A stretch of 27,127 nt of DNA, from the NCBI GenBank assembly GCA_018657655.1, contig JABHWQ010000416.1, positions 1 through 27,127 of the forward strand, read 5' to 3'. The translations under genes were made by a program, and so were the position numbers. A model generated the notes under the pieces. It did no database searches and was not told the origin of the DNA. It saw only the letters and a list, made by a program, of their open reading frames with translations. Positions within the stretch are counted from its first letter, which is position 1; the number at the start of each line of letters is the position of its first letter. The stretch is from Chloroflexota bacterium. GTDB lineage: Bacteria > Chloroflexota > Dehalococcoidia > SZUA-161 > SpSt-899. Positions 23,549 through 27,127 of the stretch are shown here, one piece after another.

Positions 23549-24079
23549 ATGGCAGACTTCACAGAACCGTATCCAATACGAGAACACCTGGAAGCATATC
23601 TGGACATTGAAACCACAGGGCTCTCCAGAGACTACGATGGAATCACCATAGTAGGAGTGTATCTTTTTAGTGAGCTAAAAGCCAAATGTATTCAATTAGT
23701 GGGAGATGAAATATCAGCCGAAAGCGTATTAAAAGCACTTGAAGATGTGGATACCATTTACACATATAATGGAAGTAGGTTTGATTTGCCTTTCCTCTAT
23801 TGCCTTTTGGGAATCGACCTTACAGATGGCTTTGCACATCACGATTTGATGTACGATTGCTGGAAAGCGAATCTATATGGTGGCCTGAAAAGTGTGGAGA
23901 AACAGTTGGGGATAAAAAGGAAGCTGAACGAAGTCAACGGTTATGAAGCAGTGAGATTGTGGTGGCGATATGTTGATAATGACGATGCAACCGCTCTTGC
24001 CAAGCTGATCAAATATAACCGGGAAGACGTAATAAATCTAAAAATCCTGAGAGATATGTTACTACAATATGTAGCCTAA
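23549..24079 (+). CDS. YprB-like RNase H-fold 3'-5' exonuclease
   Basis: A 176-residue protein with an RNase H-like exonuclease core. YLDIETTGL (motif I, Asp and Glu near residues 19-21), YTYNGSRFDLPFLY (motif II Asp), HHDLMYDCW, and KYNREDVINL (motif III Asp) supply the metal-binding acids of the DEDD type. This matches the RNase_H_2/YprB family, usually a domain on a larger protein but also found alone. It should cut single-stranded DNA or RNA from the 3' end. No operon partner; AGGA lies just upstream of the ATG. Confidence 0.85.
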   Translation: MADFTEPYPIREHLEAYLDIETTGLSRDYDGITIVGVYLFSELKAKCIQLVGDEISAESVLKALEDVDTIYTYNGSRFDLPFLYCLLGIDLTDGFAHHDLMYDCWKANLYGGLKSVEKQLGIKRKLNEVNGYEAVRLWWRYVDNDDATALAKLIKYNREDVINLKILRDMLLQYVA

Positions 24080-24218
24080 GTTATTGTCTTTGCGTACCGC
24101 ACTTGCACCTACCGGTACAATAGCAAGACTGGGGGATATTCTGAGGGGTTGATCAGAGGTTCCTTAATGATTCGATAGTTATCTTTTGAACGATAATCAA
24201 AGCCAAAGAAACCGGGGA

Positions 24219-25283
24219 CTATGTATTATCGCGAATTTGCTCAAAACGGTCTTTATCCAGGGCTTTCATGTAGGCTTCATGTCCGCCTATCAGGCCGTCA
24301 TAGTAGTAATGCTCGATCACATCATCCATGATCTGCATCCCCATGCATCGGCCGCTCATCATAACGGAGTGAAGTTTGTTCAGGGCACCACCATCACGAA
24401 TAATACCAGCCAAAGCTCTGGTATGTAGCAATATCTCACATGCGGCTACTCGCCCCTCACCATTCTTTCGTTTAAGAAGTGATTGGGATACTACTCCTTT
24501 GAGCGATTCGCTCAGCATGGTGCGTATTTGTGGCTGTTCGTCTCCGGGGAAAACATCGATGATCCGGTCGATGGTTTTGGCTGCTGAGTTGGTGTGAAGG
24601 GTTGCAAAAACAAGGTTACCGGCTTCGGCAGCGGAAATGGCAAGCTTGATAGTTTCCAGATCACGCATCTCACCCACCAAAATCACGTCGTAGTCACCGT
24701 GCGCAGCATCCAGCAGTGCGCTATCAAAGGAATCCACATCAATACCCACTTCCCGCTGCACAACAACTGATTTTATGTTGTGGTGCAGGAACTCGATCGG
24801 GTCCTCTACGGTGAGAATATGCTTGGCATGATGGGAATTAATGTGACCAATTATGGCTGCCAACGTGGTGGACTTTCCACTTCCGGTTGGGCCGGTGACC
24901 AGAACTAGACCACTATTCAGATCGCTGAAAGTAGTGAGAACTTCAGGAAGTCCGAGTTTCTCAATTGTTAGAAGTTCATTGGGGATCATTCTGAAAATGG
25001 CCCCGTGGCCGTTTACATGCTTGTAATAATTGCAGCGGAAACGGGTTTCATCTCCCAGCGCATAGGCGAAGTCGAGATCACCCGTGTCTTTGAATCGATC
25101 CCAGTGGGCATCGGTACAGATCTCTTCGAGATACTCGCAAAGGCTATCCTCAGTGAGGATAGCCTCATCCATCTCCTTGATCGCCCCGTGGACGCGCATT
25201 TTAGGCGGTTGCCCCTGGGAAAGATGCAAATCAGAGGCATCTTTTTCGAGCACGGATTGGAATAGTTGATCGATTTTCGCCAT
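24219..25283 (-). CDS. PilT-family ATPase with degenerate motif before Walker B
   Basis: A 354-residue twitching-motility ATPase with an AAGGAG site before ATG 25283. It has the N-terminal PAS-like domain (ASDLHLSQG...PKMRVHG), Walker A GPTGSGKST (131-139), Asp box (LTVEDPIEF), Walker B DVILVGEMRD (199-208) and His box ATLHT. The usual ALR-x-x-LR-x-DPD segment ahead of Walker B reads ALLDAAHGDYD (189-199), so both conserved Arg and the DPD are gone. The C-terminal GGALNKLHSVM replaces the normal IREGKTHQI. It forms a pair with the canonical PilT just upstream (51 bp), resembling PilT/PilU pairs, and may be an accessory or inactive partner in a mixed motor. Confidence 0.9.
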   Translation of the reverse strand: MAKIDQLFQSVLEKDASDLHLSQGQPPKMRVHGAIKEMDEAILTEDSLCEYLEEICTDAHWDRFKDTGDLDFAYALGDETRFRCNYYKHVNGHGAIFRMIPNELLTIEKLGLPEVLTTFSDLNSGLVLVTGPTGSGKSTTLAAIIGHINSHHAKHILTVEDPIEFLHHNIKSVVVQREVGIDVDSFDSALLDAAHGDYDVILVGEMRDLETIKLAISAAEAGNLVFATLHTNSAAKTIDRIIDVFPGDEQPQIRTMLSESLKGVVSQSLLKRKNGEGRVAACEILLHTRALAGIIRDGGALNKLHSVMMSGRCMGMQIMDDVIEHYYYDGLIGGHEAYMKALDKDRFEQIRDNT

Positions 25284-25334
25284 GGGAGTGACTCCTTATT
25301 GAAAATGCGGATTATCTTTCTACCCCATCTAACT

Positions 25335-26582
25335 TTAAGAAGCGGTCGAACATTCGAATGCAGGTCGCTCAAAAGAAGTCTCCGAGTCTTTGTAACACTC
25401 GAATTTGCTTTTGTCCTCTGCATAGCGATAGGCTACTGCCCCATCGATGATTTTGACATCGATTAGTTGCTGTAACGCTTCGTCCATCAGGCACATACCC
25501 ATCTTGCGCGAAGTCTGCATGATTGAGGGAATCTGTAATGACTTGTTATCGCGCAATAGTGCGGCAACACCGGTGGTTACAAATAGGATCTCCATTGCCA
25601 ACGCTACTCCCTGGCCATCCTGCCTGGGAAGTAACTGCTGGCTGATTATCCCGCGAAGGGATTCACTGATCATGGTGCGAATTTGAGCCTGTTGTGAAAA
25701 GGGAAACCCATCGAGAACCTTACTGACCGTGCGCACCGCAGAAGCGGTGTGCAATGTACCAAAAACCAGGTGGCCCGTTTCGCTGGCGGAGATGGCCATC
25801 GAAAGCGTCTCCAGATCTCGCAGCTCGCCTACCATAATGATATCGGGATCTTGTCGAAGAGCCGCGCGGAGTGCTACTGCGAATGAGTCCGTGTGTTTGC
25901 CCACCTCGCGCTGTGTTACCTGGCATTTCTTGGCCGTGTGCACATACTCAATCGGATGTTCGATGGTAATGATATGATCCGTGCGGTTGGCATTGATCAT
26001 ATCGATCAATGCTGCCAGAGTGGTTGTTTTTCCCGAGTTGGCAGGTCCGGTTACCAATACGAGCCCCTGCTGGTATTCGGTCAAACGCCTGAGTGCATCG
26101 GGCAAACCAAGGTCTTCAAATGTGGGAACCGTGCTATGAATTAACCGAAAATTGCCGTCCCATCCCAAACGCTGCTTGATGATGCTGCATCGGTATCTTC
26201 CTTGCTCCGGTACATTCAAACTGAACTCCAATCCCTGATGTTCCAACAAATCATTCCTTTGTTCTTCGCTCAGAATCTCAAACAGAATACGCTGGGTATG
26301 TTCAGGGGACAATCGATCCGTATTGATCGTTTCAATTTGGCTAAACCGGCGCATGAAAGGTTTGACTTCTGCACCGATATGGAGATCGGAGGCCTGCTTT
26401 TGCCGGGCGTATGCAAGGTAGTCGGTCAGATGATTGAACTCAGGTAGAGAGGGGTCCTCCCATGTAGTATCCGGAAGATCAGCTTGTGGTGTTTCCGATT
26501 CCCTGTTTTCTAATTCAAGGCCCGATGCCAGACTATCGAGGAAAGGGTCATTATCAATCCAATGGTCTTTTCCATTCATCAT
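25335..26582 (-). CDS. pilT: PilT-family pilus retraction ATPase, canonical motifs
   Basis: The ATPase core is complete. Walker A reads GPANSGKTTT (Asn for the usual Gly). Asp box TIEHPIEY has His for Asp. ALRAALRQDPDIIMVGELRD (canonical Arg pair and Walker B) and His box FGTLHT follow, and the protein ends with a Ser-rich tail. The N-terminal domain is ASDLHIG...FMRRF. I chose ATG 26582 (415 residues), since GAGGTG lies upstream; a longer frame starts at ATG 26675 but has no ribosome-binding site. A second ATG is at 26579. In Type IV pilus systems PilT retracts the filament. No pilin or other pilus genes are in the window, so the target filament may lie elsewhere. Confidence 0.88.
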   Translation of the reverse strand: MMNGKDHWIDNDPFLDSLASGLELENRESETPQADLPDTTWEDPSLPEFNHLTDYLAYARQKQASDLHIGAEVKPFMRRFSQIETINTDRLSPEHTQRILFEILSEEQRNDLLEHQGLEFSLNVPEQGRYRCSIIKQRLGWDGNFRLIHSTVPTFEDLGLPDALRRLTEYQQGLVLVTGPANSGKTTTLAALIDMINANRTDHIITIEHPIEYVHTAKKCQVTQREVGKHTDSFAVALRAALRQDPDIIMVGELRDLETLSMAISASETGHLVFGTLHTASAVRTVSKVLDGFPFSQQAQIRTMISESLRGIISQQLLPRQDGQGVALAMEILFVTTGVAALLRDNKSLQIPSIMQTSRKMGMCLMDEALQQLIDVKIIDGAVAYRYAEDKSKFECYKDSETSFERPAFECSTAS

Positions 26583-27061
26583 AACCACGATAGCACCTCG
26601 TTTTGTGATGTCGATCCAGCCTGCCGTTTTCGCCGAACCGGCTTGCCCGGTCGCAAGATCATGGCAGCATCGCACGGGGAAGTGCTCATTGTGGCAGTCA
26701 TCAAATGAAGTGGCATTTTAGCCATAAAATCACATTCAACGAAGATGAGGGGGAGAGACGTGCGATAGCAACTTGGCCAGGCGATCTCACCTTGATGAAT
26801 TCCTCATGTCATTGCCAATACTTTCATTCTGCCAAGCACGCATCGCGGGTTGTTTCGAGATATCAACCAGAACTGATAATTTTCCGCTGAACATTATGTC
26901 GCGTTTCCCGTGAGATGATTCCAAGATCGTAATCTGTGGAATTTGCCTTCGATATATAGTAGCCTAGTTCAACGATTTTTCAAATAGGAAATATTTCCTA
27001 TATTTCTGGGGCTTCACGTTTGTGCTAGGCTTACTCAAATCCACTAACAGCAGGATTTACA
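26583..27061. other. Upstream region of the pilT pair, no gene seen apart from a longer pilT start
   Basis: About 480 bp without a convincing gene on either strand, apart from the possible 31-residue N-terminal extension of pilT up to 26675. It contains an 18-bp perfect palindrome (26984-27001). I did not find a clear -35/-10 pair for pilT. Confidence 0.5.
26984..27001. promoter_or_regulatory. Perfect 18-bp AT-rich palindrome, candidate operator
   Basis: ATAGGAAATATTTCCTAT reads the same on both strands. Each 9-bp half (ATAGGAAAT) could contact one subunit of a dimeric regulator. It lies about 400 bp ahead of the pilT genes and about 60 bp past the stop of the possible right-edge gene, so either transcript could be its target. 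Confidence 0.5.
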
Positions 27062-27127
27062 CTATTGGTCGGTCCACGAGTATTCGATGTAAAGATCAAC
27101 CCAATCAGAATCTAGCTCTATCGTGAC
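27062..27127 (-). CDS. Possible C-terminus of a gene entering from the right edge
   Basis: On the - strand the frame from the edge encodes 21 codons ending in WVDLYIEYSWTDQ, followed by TAG at 27062-27064. The alternating hydrophobic/acidic pattern looks like a genuine beta-strand tail, but such a short stretch could be chance. It would lie in the same orientation as the pilT pair. Confidence 0.3.
   Translation of the reverse strand, partial: VTIELDSDWVDLYIEYSWTDQ

Noticed and set aside
1..27127. CRISPR array, tRNA or rRNA
   Set aside because: No spaced direct repeats of CRISPR type and no tRNA or rRNA signature were noticed on either strand; the only tandem repeats are coding ones at 1-172.

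Overview
The window most likely comes from a bacterium of the phylum Chloroflexota, possibly Dehalococcoidia or a relative. It combines ordinary bacterial genes (uvrA, a FabF-type ketosynthase, a FabK/NMO flavoprotein, PilT ATPases, an SfsA-family gene, a bacterial lipoprotein with a lipobox) with genes of the archaeal-type motility filament, the archaellum. Archaellum loci are known in some Chloroflexota, so this fits. The phylum call is an inference from gene content; there is no rRNA gene in the window.

Region 1 (1-7794, + strand) is the archaellum-like locus. It starts inside a repeat-rich gene whose C-terminus resembles the ArlD/E domain. Two small membrane-anchored ArlF/ArlG-type proteins follow, then a membrane-anchored transglutaminase-like protein and ArlH. 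A strong intrinsic terminator and about 400 bp without a gene separate this block from the motor ATPase ArlI, which overlaps the platform protein ArlJ, and from a small Ala/Pro-rich acidic protein. The filament protein (archaellin) is not in the window.

Region 2 (7795-10915, + strand) looks like a regulated accessory module. A c-di-GMP-I (GEMM-I) riboswitch is followed by an intrinsic terminator. Next come a tandemly duplicated pair, each a MerR/excisionase-type HTH protein plus a small 'YDD' protein of unknown function, with the second YDD copy frameshifted. The region ends with a membrane sensor that stops right after its HAMP domain, and a strong terminator. This is the most novel part of the window: it suggests c-di-GMP control of an undescribed two-gene module beside a bacterial archaellum.

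Region 3 (10953-18686, - strand) holds a small membrane protein, an MFS carboxylate-type transporter, uvrA, a cluster of REP/MITE-like hairpins, and a tightly coupled TraB-family lipoprotein plus two-subunit CoA-transferase operon.

Region 4 (18792-24079) holds an SfsA-family gene and a possible PD-(D/E)XK-like protein on the + strand, a fabF-fabK-like pair and a small membrane protein on the - strand, and a YprB-like RNase H-fold exonuclease on the + strand. Several + strand genes have good -10 boxes within 8-30 bp of the start codon, suggesting short-leader or leaderless mRNAs.

Region 5 (24219-27127, - strand) encodes two PilT-family ATPases, one canonical and one with a degenerate motif ahead of Walker B. 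An upstream stretch contains a perfect 18-bp palindrome, and the C-terminus of a further gene may cross the right edge. Archaellum and PilT genes within one window suggest two surface-filament systems close together.
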